64,000 nucleotides of DNA, taken from contig NC_135250.1 in NCBI RefSeq assembly GCF_964204865.1, forward strand, positions 23,923,395-23,987,394. Reading direction: 5' to 3'. The position numbers and the translations under genes were made by a program. This stretch comes from Styela clava. Its lineage: Eukaryota > Chordata > Ascidiacea > Stolidobranchia > Styelidae. The notes below the pieces were generated by a model. The model saw nothing but the letters and a program-made list of their open reading frames with translations. It searched no databases and was not told where the DNA came from. The stretch's first letter is position 1, and every line of letters starts with the position of its first letter. Positions 1 through 12,188 of this stretch are shown in pieces.

Positions 1-1
1 A

Positions 2-3000
2 GCGAAAGTTATAGAACAGCACAAAAATGATTTGTGCATTGGACTTGTTGAACTTCTGAGAGATGTTAGACAGCAAAATCAAAATCTAAAGGTTTGGATG
101 GGGTAGTTTAGTTTGGTTAAGCCAATTTGTATATAAATATATAAATTATATAAGTAGAGTAGCTTGTACTTAACTATTTACTGCTCCTTTCAATCTGCAT
201 TTTTGTTGGTAGATCCGCATGCAACGTAGCAGTAATCAAGAATGCGCAATTTTTTAGGCAGAAGTTTAACTCTTCAAAGCAATAACGCGAAAGTGAAGTA
301 GTTCTGTTGTTCCTTATATTCTTCGAATAAAATTATTTTTGTTTTCTTTCATTGTTTGTTAGGAGGCCATTATACGTGAAATGGATGAAACGATAGATGA
401 ATTCAAACAACAATATAAAAATTCGATGAATAAGGTAAAAAATTAAAAAAAACTATGATAAAATAATCTCTGATCAAACACAAGAAAAGGTCAAAATAAG
501 ACACGAACAATAGCTAAGTCGTGAGGTTGGAACAGCTAATTTTTCAATAATATTCCACGGTGAAATGCGAGTCAAGATTAGTATTTCAGCCAAGTATAAA
601 TTGAATAAATTTTCTCAGTATTTCTCTTCATTTTATTTCATTTGCAGGAGTTGAAAGCACCCGCAGCATTGGAAGAAATTGTACTGAAAGAAACACATGA
701 GCGAATCAAGGATATTGTAATGGAAGATTTTATGGAAAAAAATCGTTTAAAACCAGAAAAAATCTGTCTGCAGTCTAAAGCAGATCTAAATAGAAAGTTG
801 AATGGCTTATTCAACGCGTTCAAGCAAGAAAACAAAAACAAACAAGTTAGTTATATTTAATTTGGTAATTTTACAGCAAATTGTTTCCAGATACAGTAAA
901 TAAAATTTCATTATCTTTGCACCCACGTACTCTTGCAACCAGGACATTTGCGCCTGTATAATTTTGCCCCCATGTACAATTGCACCCATAAATTTGCACC
1001 GCCATAATTTTGCACCCGCATACAGAGTGCACCCATATACAATTGCACCCATAGATTTGCATCTCCATATTTTGGCACCCGCGTACAAAGTTCACCCATG
1101 AACAATTGCTTCCTCGTACATTCTTACCATTGGAAATTTGCACCTATGTGCATTTACATAAGTGCAAATGTGCGTGGGTGAAAATGTGCCGAGTGCAATC
1201 TATATGCTAAAATCTGTGGATGTAAATGTCGATGGGTCCAAATGCCGGTAGGTGCAAAAGTATGCAGGTGCTAATGTGCTGTGTTCAGTTCACAGATGCA
1301 AATGTACGTGGGTGTGAATTTACCATCAGTAAATATTTATGGAAAGAACAAGGTGAGCCTACGAATCTCAATAACATCGACTTATTGAGATTCGTAGGCT
1401 CACCCTGTTCTCTCCATAAATATTTACTGATGGTAAATTCACACCCACGTACATTTGCAAAATTAAACTTCCAATTAAAAATTGGTCTGCTGTATCAACC
1501 CAATTGTTTTTTATCTGGTCAGTGCAAGCAAAGCTATGTAAACTTTTTTTCCTAGGTGAAATATTAATACGTTTATTTTTAAGAGAAATCTTCAACAAAA
1601 GCAAGAAGAAATTGTTCGTGAAAGCCTGGTTGTCTACAACAAAGAAATGAATCAGGTAAAATACTATATTACAGACAAGGGAAGGAGCAAAGTTTTCATT
1701 TGCAGTTCTCCTCAATATATATATCTATTTGTGATTAAATAAGCAACTTCATTGTAGATTATTACATGTACTTACGCATAAAATTTATGTATAAATATGC
1801 TGTTGTACTGTATATACCAGGGCTAGTGAACTGGCGGACCGCGTTCCGAATCTGGAACTCTTTCGACCATTTAATTTGAACCTCGTCTGTTTGTTTATGT
1901 TTGTAAGACAAGAATCGTTTTATAGTTTTAGATGATTTTGATACTCTTTACATCTTCACTGAACCACGGGCGAATGAATTTTGACAGCATGCCAGTATGT
2001 TTCTCGAGTATCGATGTAATTGTTTAATTCCGTAACATTGCCTAATCGGCAATATTTCAACGATGTCGTAACAATTTGTTTTTTATCAAATGACCAGACG
2101 AATTTTCCACTCAGGCTGATTTTCAGGAACGTAGTTTTGTTTACATAGTGAAATATGTTTTCTGAAATGTCCGAGACGCAGTAATTTTGAAGTTTTGTAA
2201 ACGGACCTTCCGTGGAAATTGTTGAGTAGCTTTGGTATATACAATAGTCATGCATGGTTTCGAGAAAAACACATTCCAAATACCTCCTAAAATAAAAAGT
2301 TTTTTCAGGCATTCATATTAAATTGAATGTTATATTTTTATTCAAAAGGCATGCGAAAGTCTGCCCGATGAGTCTCAACTCGAAGAAAAGCACAAAGAAG
2401 CTGAAGAACTTGCCATCGACAAAATTTCACAAGTTAAAGTGGATGAAACTATTCGAGACAATTCAATGACTGTACTATCGACAATGATCGAAGAGCGTTA
2501 TTTGCACTACAAGAAGACGGCAGCCGACAAAAAGGTTGAATGATCTGAATACTCACATAAAAAGATATTCTAAATTCATTCTGATTATTTCCGAATTTAC
2601 ATTCAGAATTTATATTTTGAGTGCCCATAAAGCAAAGACGATTTTATTCATAAACTAAATGTTAGAACAAAGCAAAGCAAAAATATATTAAAAAATAGGC
2701 ATTGGGTATATGAATGGTATAAAATACTACCCATTATCGTTTTTATATTTTATCAGAAATGGGCTGGCAGCAAGTGTGAAGAATACATGGCCAGGATAAA
2801 AAGGACTTTCGAGCGCGCAGTGGAATCGGTAAGTGGACAAATCTACCCTTTTTCAATCGTTACACTATGATTTTGTTGTTGCTGTTGTAAAAAATCGTTT
2901 TTCCCATCAAATATTGAACTAATTGCTCCGCAATTTTCAATGCCTGGAAATTGTTGTCGCTGAACGCATTTATTTTCATTTAAAAAAATTCTGTGAGCTC

Positions 3001-6000
3001 AATGGTATTTGACTTTGTATGATGAGTTTTGTACGATAATATCAACAAAATTAAAAATTGCTCCGTGAGGCAGTTGTGAATAGCATTTAACCATCTGGTA
3101 ATCCGCAAAGCCGGAAGTTTTTTATAAGGAAGGATACAGACGAGTACGGTAAAAAATTTGATACTACATCGTATAAAACTTGTGTTCAAACTTTTAGCAT
3201 TGCTCATTTGTTCAATATATATATATATATAATTTATTTCAGAACACCGGTGAACATTCTTGTTCTGCCGCAGATCTGAAGAACTATTTTTTTAAAGCTC
3301 AAAAAAAGGCGGAAAATGCTTTTCAGAACATGCAAATAGCTACATCCATGAAAAAATTGTGTGCAGAGAATATGGAAAACGCAATTGAAGATTGGAAGGA
3401 AGATTTAACAAACACAAACAAAGAAGCAGAGGTAAGACATACATATATTTAACATTCGCACTTGTATTCGAGCGTTTGTAAACGAAGAGTCTATTCTGAA
3501 CCGTGTTCACTAAACTAAGGTAAATTTGAGCAATATTATCAGAGCTCATTGTTCCTTACATTATTTAGCTGTACTTGACTCTAAACATATACAACAGGTC
3601 GAGTTGAAAGCACTTTGCAAAGATAAAATTGGCCGGTGTTTGGAGCATTACAATACGCTCATCAAACGGGTAAGATATATTAATTACCTTATTTATACCT
3701 AGTATTAGTATATTGCTATATGCTATATATATAATTAGAATAGATAATTTCAGATGATTATACAAAATTGATGGCTATGTAGATGACTAATCACATTTAA
3801 TTGAAAAATAGAAATTTAAATTAGTGAATCAATAAAGTTGGTAGTCAAATTTTGTTATGTTTCTGTTTGAATGTTCAAATATTAGTTGTTTTTAATATTT
3901 TGTGGTTTAATTATGTTTATTGTAAGATTGGACAAAACATCGTAGAAGAAGAAGATCTCACTCCTCATCACGATAGAGCAATGGAGACAACTGTGAAACG
4001 TTACGATCGAGAGGAACTTGTTGGAAACAAAGAAATTGTACAAACACACAAAGAACAGTTGGAGGAAAACATAAAGTCCGACTGGGAGGATTTTAAACAG
4101 CAGCGCAGCGATTTTCTGGTTTGAAAGATATAGTTTGTTTTGCATTTGAAACAGATATAGGCCGGTAGATGAATTGTATTTCGCGGAATCGAGGAGATGC
4201 AAACGCTTTTGAACACTTTTATGTTGGTGAATGAGTTAATCGCTGTTCACAGGAAAAAATATTTTTACTGGATGATGATAATAAATTGTGTGGCTGGAAT
4301 GTTTATTTTTGAAGATATTCATTTTATATTATCGAAATATAAAATCGAATTATTTTATTAGGAAAAGAAAAAAAATGAAGGAGAAGAATGTGTTTCGGAG
4401 GCGCAAACGTTGTATAATGAAGAAATGAAAAAGGTGAGGTAGTAACGTTTAATTAATTATCTACTATCCCACTACTATCTCATTTATTACTATTTTAAAG
4501 TTCCCGGATTATTGTTAAAAAGTTGGCTTATTTTAGTTTGTATCTTTTAAAAAGGCAGTAAGTTCAATCAAGAAAGATTTATCTAAAACGAACATAAAAG
4601 AGTTTGATAGGGCTGCTTGCACAAATTTCCTCTATGGTTAATTATATTTGAAAACAAGAGTTTAAATCTACCAATGATTGAGGTATTAAATTTATAGTAG
4701 TATATGGCGTAAAATCATCTCATATTGAAATCAAAACACAGGTTATTGGTGTTAGAACGTATAACATCGACGCATTAAAAGGGTTTCACGATGATGCATC
4801 TGATAGAGCTAAATCCAAAATCAAAGCATTAAAGTTCCCAAAAGTTGTTCAAACTGAATGCTTCGACAAATTGCAACAATTAATAAAAACCGATTTCTCA
4901 AAGTGGGAGCAACAAAATGAAGATTTGAAGGTAGGATTTCATAAAACAAAAAAAAATGAATCTCATTATGAAACGTTACAAGGGTAAGCAAAGTAGTAAT
5001 CGCTTCGATTGTTAAATGCATTAACGATACTTTTATGAGAAAAGATCATTTACAGTTCATGCTTTATTTCTAATATTCACCACGAAATTATAAATTCATT
5101 CGATTGTAACTCACATTTTTAGCAAATGCAATCAAAAACTTTATTAAAGAAACAAAAGTAGAAATTTTTTTCATAGAATTAAACGAGTTCATATGTTTTT
5201 GACTTATAAATATCTCTAACTTTAAATATTTAAAATTCCTACTAATTAAAATACTTTAGTTAATACGGCTTTTTGGATTTTTGTTTCAATTAAAATAAAA
5301 TTTTCAACAATATAACATTTATCTTATTGTCTTAAAATTTTCGTATTCTGTTTCTGCTTTGTAGGTCGACAGAAAACGAAGTTTGGAAAAATATGTCCAG
5401 TTGGAGTGTGTTAATGCATACAAACAGAAAATGAAAGAGGTAATCTATGTGTTGTTGGGCGATAACTCGCTCGCCAACGTATATTGACGTTGCGCAAAAC
5501 TTATATCATTCTGATCTCATTTCAATTATTTTGGAAAACAGTAAAATTGGTGTGCATTAAATATATTTATCAATTATAGAATAACGCTAAATATTCTGGA
5601 TTTTATTTATAAATTCATAATTCACAGCTTTGTGGTACACTTTATTGCCGTGAAGATACGATGGTCTCGCACCATGGAACAGCTATCAAACATGCAAAAG
5701 TGAAGTTTGATTCTTACGACACACTTCCCGAGAAGTATCTTCCTAATGAAAATGTAGTCCAAGCCTGCCTAGATACACTGAAGGAACTTTGCGATGATGA
5801 AAAAAAGATTTTTGACGGAGTTAACACACAACACAAAGTAAATAAATTATCTATTGAACATTGTGAAAAATAAAAATAAAATGATAGATCAGTTTCAGAG
5901 TCTGAAAGAATGATACTTTAATATTATACTGATATACTATATGGACACGAAGTGGAACTATATATCGTTCGGTTATTATGTTGTTGTTATTATGTTATGT

Positions 6001-9000
6001 TAATGTGATAAAATCGATCTCCCCTAATTACATAAATAATTGATTTGAAATTTGCAGTAGGTAATACTTATTGTTGTCGCTAGAAGATTTATTTATTTTA
6101 AAAAATTTTGTAGGCTCTATGACGTTCGTTTTCCACTTCGACGTTTTGTCACGTGACTCCATCAGAATTGCGCAAAGTGCTGTGAATAGCTCTCGTAATA
6201 TGATATACGAATAGATTTACCGCCATATGCATATCCAGGAAAATAAATATAATATATATGCATTTATTAAAGTAATTAAAGTACATGCAAACGGCACTTA
6301 TATAAATAGAACGTCAATGACATATGCATATACACTCAATTTTAATATGCATATATATGTCCTTTGTAAATAAAGCCAACTTAACATATGAGATCATTTA
6401 GCTGAAAATACATACACTGTCAATGTCATATGCATATACAGCCAATTCAATATAATGTGCATTACTTCAAGCAATGCACATATAATCAAATGTCATATAC
6501 ATATACAGTACTCAATGTTCACACTAAGTCATTTGTGTAATTCAAAGAGCTGTAATGTCATATGCGCATACATGCGAATCATATACAAATAAAGCCAACA
6601 AAATATGCATATACAACCAACTCACATACATATAGGGCTAATAAATATGAATATATAAAAAGCCAAAGCATCCTAGACATACGTATTATGTATGGCAGGG
6701 ATGGCGAATCATTTTCGATAAATGGGTCAAAATTTATATTTTTATCGCGGATCAGAAGAGAGTGGGTCACTGATATTTAATGTTTGTATCTTAAAAAACT
6801 TCTGAAACAAATCTTTTCTAAGCTTCTGTTGGTGTTGGTGTAGATTTGGGATTATGCATCACTTTTATTAAGGACTTTTAACGGCACGCATATTAATAAA
6901 AAGCAAAGGAGCATCTAGTTCTCGTATAACCCCTAAAACAGTCCGCAGATGCTCTTCCGAAAGAGACAAGACATTGCGAGAAATGAACAGATCAATTGCA
7001 TTGTTATGTCATAAACGATGTCAGAGCCAATAGCCGAATTACGGTAAACAGCCGTGCAGACACGCGTCCAAGATTAGAGGTTTTAAAAAATTACCATACC
7101 GGCTCGGAAATATAAATTTGAATATGAGCGATAGCAGCCTTGACTGCCCAACTGACGGTACATTATAATAGTCTAGTCTATTTATTGCAAGATTAATTTG
7201 AAGCCGGTTTTATCAATTTTCATTGATATGTTAGCATTTATTTTATTTCATTCGTGCCTTTGTGAGTCACGAATAAAACGAGGTGTGTCATTTTGTGACC
7301 CGCGGGTCAGTGGTTCGCCATCCCCGATGTATGACATTATATTTTCTATGTATATCATCTGAATGGCTGTATATTTTTTGTACTGCGCATAACATTAACT
7401 TTATTTTTCCTGAAATTGTATCTTGATCAAAATATACACAATACAATTTCACGCTTTGTATTGAATTGTAAATAGTGAAATTAATTTTCCCTTTCCTTCC
7501 TATTAATGATGTTCTGAAACTTTATAAATGACTTTATAAATAATATTTTATTCCCAGGTTAAATGCGAACAGATGGCAAATGAGAAGATGGATGAAGCGG
7601 CAGCAGAATACAACACGTTTATGGAAATAGTATGTAAATTAGTGTAATGCGTTTTTATCTGAGCTTGTAAGTATTCGTTCACATTTCACACAACAATTTG
7701 CAAAATCTGATTTTTTCAGAAATTGTTCAAGCAATGCTTTTTTTAATTTTTTTCTAATCAAAGAAAACAAAATACGGAATGGACGAAAGGGCTCTGAGGA
7801 CTTGCCACAATAGCTGCAAACAAAAAACAAAACGATGGATAGAAAACAAAAAGTCGTCATTAACGGAGGATGTTCAGCAGCTCGTTGAAGAAAAATTCGA
7901 AGAAAAAATGATGAATATATTTGAGGAAATTAAAAACAATAACCAAGACAAAATAGTAAAAATTTATATAACCGTTGTCATATATATTATTTCTCAGCAC
8001 ATACGCTTTGAAAATTATGCAAACAATGTTTAAACATCAATAACAGCAATACATTTTTTATATTGTAGAATCAAATGAACGCGGTTCTCGCAAAAACAAA
8101 GTTAGAAGCAATTGAACAGTATAAAAATAAAATGAAAGAAGTGAGTGACATCGATATGCCAAAAATTTTCACACTTGTGTCGATTTTTACATTTTTCTTA
8201 CTATTGTTGCTAAGAAAAATAAATTAAATAACTCTGACTTTAAGTGCTGGTTTTGTGCACGAAGTATCTAAACCAGCGGTGCCTAACAGAAGTAAAGTTG
8301 GCAATTTTGCACTGCCAACCTTTTTCTAGTATTAAATAAAATATTACAACGTCCTATGTTGCTTAATAAATCTTATCATACTATCACCGCAGAGAAGACG
8401 GGATGCTAGAATGGGCTTGGTTGCGGGCTACAACCGTAGTAATTGTTATGTTAGCGTTATGTAAACCCAGCAAAATCAATTTTGAATATAATTTTTTTTT
8501 TTCTTTCAAATATATTATCTCTCCATGCGTCATCAGCGTTGTTGTAGGAAGCGAAAGTATAAAAACGTGTTACGTATGAGATACAAAATCTAGTTAATAC
8601 TTTCCCTTTTAAATCCCAATATTGCTTTACTAAAATGCATTAGCAAAAGTTCAGTTTTTCTAATAAATTATTAATTAGTAAGACAATAGTATATCTACTA
8701 GACTAAACCAACAAACTTTTTATTTATTCTTTCTGACGCTTTTATATACACTCATATAATATACCATAATGCTTTTGAATATGTTAACAGAAGCTTGCAA
8801 ACACGTGCTTTCACTCGGATTCCGATTTCAGCAACGCTCACTCTGGCATAAGAGATATGGCACACGGGCTCGAAATGAACGATTCTGTTGTGGACAAACT
8901 TTCAAGCCAGTTTATGAAATTCCAAACCGAAAGAGATAACGATATAGAACTAGCTCGCAAGTTATTTATCATCGAACATACTTCCTTGATGGTAATGTGT

Positions 9001-9858
9001 ATATTTATGTTCTCTAATATCCATAGTTATTGAATTGCTGACATGCCATTTTGAATGGTTCGAATGGTCACGTTATTGAGTAGGGGTCATGTATATTACA
9101 TACTTACAGTTATTAGTGTTTGAGTTTAAGTGTTTGAATTTAAGTGTTTAATTGTACTGAACTCATTTTAAGAGTGAACGCAAAGTAAAGTATCAAGAAG
9201 TGATCAACAAGTATGCTGGATTTTACAGAGGAAAAGTCAACAAAGTCAGAACATTTGTTTTCATTGATACGTATTGTATATTTAAATTATTGTTTGTTAT
9301 TAAATAATGTTTTTTTCGCTCACCTGCAATGGCATGACACCTTGATGCTGTTAAAGCGTTTCCGACTCATGCAAAATGACACGTTGAAATGGAATAATTT
9401 AAATACATTTGTCTAGAAGAAGTAATGTTAAAAAAATATGTTTGCATGGATTTCTTTGAGTTACTCAAGTGTTTCTATTTGTTTATTTTTTTAAAAATTT
9501 GGAGTTAAACAGTAATTACTCAATTTTAGTATCTCTTATCGTCTGCTCAAATAATTTTTAACACTTATAAAGTAATGTATAATTTCAAGTAAATTTTATT
9601 TATAAATAAACATTAACAATATACTACAATAACTTTTAGTCAAAAAAAGAAGCCAAGGAGAATATTTGGTTGGCATTTAATATAAAAAAGAAAATGAAGG
9701 CCGACCACGCTCTCAATAAAAAAGAAGCAGAAAGTAACGCTGTCTCGAAGTTTCCGCCGGCAGGCTGTCCATCTTGTTCTTGGTGTGAGAACTCAGCAAA
9801 AACAGATCTGAGTTCAAGAATTGACAATCTTTACACAAAAGAGTACGACAGTCTTTAA
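2..9858 (+). CDS. 3' part of a GBP-like protein with nine tandem helical modules
   Basis: Nineteen exons are read: 2-91 (5' end outside the window), 363-434, 648-845, 1584-1655, 2349-2534, 2757-2828, 3243-3428, 3598-3669, 3927-4118, 4362-4433, 4742-4930, 5365-5439, 5628-5837, 7558-7629, 7764-7955, 8069-8140, 8791-8991, 9173-9244 and 9640-9858 (TAA). Every junction is phase 0, giving 837 residues. Exons of 24 codons (one of 25) ending in a Y-x3-M-x2-like helix (YKNSMNK, YNKEMNQ, YNEEMKK) alternate with exons of 62-73 codons containing a LEExHxEAxxxA helix and ending in a charged F/W-xQxN helix. This pair resembles the helical domain of guanylate-binding proteins (helix with Y..QM, then LxxxHxxxxxEAIxxF). 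No GTPase domain lies in the window; it would be upstream. The last exon has a CPSCSWC cluster and no CaaX box. The exon 18 donor (gtcaga) is weak but gives the expected 72 nt. Role in cell-autonomous immunity or membrane binding is only inferred from the family; an unrelated helical-repeat protein is possible. Confidence 0.72.
911..1458. repeat. Foldback repeat in intron 3: degenerate 16-bp units plus a 77-bp-arm hairpin
   Basis: From about 911 to 1160 the plus strand carries degenerate units around TTTGCACCCATRTACAA. From about 1150 to 1320 the same motif appears in the opposite orientation (GTGGGTGCAAATG-like). The block ends in a near-perfect hairpin: arm 1298-1374, 7-nt spacer 1375-1381, arm 1382-1458, with two mismatches over 77 bp. 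It lies inside the intron between the third and fourth visible exons of the helical-repeat gene. The open frames here (residues such as QIYGCN) are by-products of the repeat. Confidence 0.85.
6190..6680. repeat. AT-rich minisatellite, GTCATATGCATATAC-like units
   Basis: Irregularly spaced units around ATGTCATATGCATATACA recur many times in this intron. The same motif recurs at about 17,930-18,060, so it is a dispersed satellite-like family. No coding potential is seen. Confidence 0.7.
6688..7334. mobile_element. Non-autonomous hAT-like element (631 bp) with 8-bp TSD
   Basis: Inverted termini CAGGGATGGCGAA (from 6696) and, read inward from 7326, CGGGGATGGCGAACC enclose 631 bp. The flanks ATGTATGG (6688-6695) and ATGTATGA (7327-7334) match at 7 of 8 bases, the target duplication expected for hAT elements. 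There is no transposase frame. It sits in the 1.7-kb intron between the 13th and 14th visible exons of the helical-repeat gene. Confidence 0.8.
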
Positions 9859-11935
9859 GCAAATATATTCGCCTGAGTTGTACAAACACCTAAGTAAAAT
9901 ACTACAACTACAAATAAATAATTGGGGAAGTTAGGAGAATAAGAATGTTTATGTCTAGATTCTTTGATCCGACATTGTTTCAAGTGACATTTTCTTCATT
10001 TTCTCTGTACTGCATAGAGAAAAACTCCTACATTTCAATTTTACTCTCAATATAGAAAATACAGTTATGTACAATGTACATTAGTAGAAAAATGTAAAAA
10101 AACAATAAATATGTTTTTCTAAAAATGTCATTCAACGTTATGGTCACAGTGTCCACTAATGTAAATTTGTTGTAGGAATAGACGGTAGAAAATAATGACG
10201 TCTAATAAGCATTACGCGTTGGCCCACTAAAGAAACTCAAGCTACTTAAAAAAATAAAAATGATTAATGTCACAAAACGGTTAATAATTATTTGGGATAA
10301 AATCTTATACCTTCTGCATTCACTAACTATTTTTAAAAACAGAGAAATGTTCATGTGAAACGCGTTTCTCAGTTCGATGTTTTTAATATTTGAATCGCTT
10401 TAGCACCAAACTCACCCAAAACTCGATCAAATTTGTTAGATTTAAATTATAGAATAACCTTCCTAAAAACATTCGAAACAGTAATTATACGCGCTTATAT
10501 GCACTGAAAAGCCTATACCTGGATGCTTGTAGGCCTAGTTGCCATCATTTGAAAACAATACTTAAGTGCCTGACTTTGTGTTGCTTGCTATACCCATCTG
10601 TGTTCATCCACGCTCGTCAAGTATAGCATCTTTAACATTTTCTACACAATAACTATTGTAAGTTACCATTTGCTTTTGTCTGCTTGTGTCCTGCTCTTGC
10701 TTTATCATTTTCAGCCCAGTATCATTGCCACAAATTTTGCAGAACGCGCGATTCAATCTGCACTATTTTTATGAGCCAATAATTTACTAACATTCGCTAT
10801 TAGCAGAAAACATTCGACGAATATCAGCCCTAGCAGCCAAAATCTCATTGCTGGGCACATTATTTTGCTGTGATCCGAAGCTCTTGAGGCATATCTTATT
10901 TACAGATGTCGCTATTGCATCACCTATTACCCTGTAGTCTCATCTTGGCATTCCGTGGTGTATTTCCGATTTGTTGATGTTCTATCTTTGTATGATTGTG
11001 TTTTAATTAAGTAAATGTTTAATATACTATAGTGATTGTGGCATCCCGTGGTTTATCTCAAATTATTTATTGTTTTTTCATTGTATGATTGCGTTTAATT
11101 AAGTAAATGTGTAGTGTTGAGTTGTTTTGTTGCTATATTTGCAGCTTAAATTTAGCTGCATGGTGTCGCTGACTAGATGACTTTTTGAGTTTTTCGCGAC
11201 CCAGCGACAACTGTAACAAGCCGACTCCCGTTTTTGTAATTTGTTCATTATTGTATTTATTCATTATTTCATATCACGCATTGCTTTTTAAATACCCGAA
11301 TCTGAATTCTATGACGAAGCAAAATTTATTCCATCAAAAATCTGATGCCGCATCACGTGTTAGAGTATAATAAAAATACTAATATTTTGTGCATCCAGGC
11401 GGTTTAAGGAAAACTGTATTTAATGCAAAATGAAATTGACTCACTTTTTGGAGTGATTAATGACTTTTCTTTTCATAATTGTATTAATTGTCGTGCTATT
11501 TATGGTTATTATTATTTATGATAGTGTAATATAACAATTAAAAGAATTTTCGTGTTTAGTATCCTCTTTTGTACTCAAGAGAAAATTTCTGGGATATGAA
11601 ATTCGATTTTACGATGTACTTTGATGTACTGGTGATTTCTGTAACAAAGTGAAAGGATTTAGATAAAGTTGATAGTGTTGTAACAAGAGTCAGGCACCTT
11701 TAACATTCAGCTTATAAAACGGTCTTGTATTGCGATAGACTAGCGGTCAATCGTTTTCCAACATGTTTCTTAGAGACTTTCAACACATCCAAATGTTTTG
11801 TACAATACCTAAGATCTTTAAAATACCTTTAATACCTTTAAAATAGTGTTTTGTTGCAGGTAAAAATTTATTAAATGATAATATTTCGAGGTCAATAAAC
11901 TAAAAGTATATTTTCCTGCATTGCAAACAATATAT
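9859..11935. other. Intergenic; no gene recognised
   Basis: An AATAAA signal about 55 bp past the stop of the helical-repeat gene probably serves its mRNA. A roughly 70-bp block containing GTTTAATTAAGTAAATGT occurs twice (about 10,946-11,018 and 11,036-11,112), a small local duplication. Nothing else is supported. Confidence 0.5.
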
Positions 11936-12188
11936 CGAATATCCGGGGCTCCCGAAGTATGCGAACCAAGATGGCGGACATCGGAATGTAGTATGTGTAC
12001 TAGGTTAGGGTTAGGCCATAATTTTAGGTATAAATACTACGGGAGGCTCTTGGCTAGTCTTCGAACTGATAATAGGACTAAAATAAGTAAAATTGAAAAA
12101 AAAATAGCGCTTAACCCTAACCTGTTACCCATGTTACGTTCCGATGTCCGCCATCTTGGTTCGCATACTTCGGGAGCACCGAATATCC
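11936..12188. mobile_element. Near-palindromic MITE (235 bp) with 9-bp TSD
   Basis: Element 11,945-12,179. The left terminus GGGGCTCCCGAAGTATGCG and the right terminus form inverted repeats of about 70 bp that reach inward to a TTAGGGTTAGG-like stretch. The 9-bp flanks CGAATATCC at 11,936-11,944 and 12,180-12,188 are identical. A 9-bp duplication points to a Mutator-like family, but there is no transposase to confirm this. The telomere-like hexamers are part of the inverted repeat, not a telomere. Confidence 0.85.

Noticed and set aside
871-1143. Minus-strand open frames with repeated QIYGCN-like residues
   Set aside because: They are translations of the degenerate intron repeat; no start context or conserved features, and they lie within an intron of the plus-strand gene.
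11990-12125. Telomere-like TTAGGGTTAGG and CCCTAACC
   Set aside because: Only one or two units on each side, in mirrored positions, so they are part of the MITE's inverted repeats.
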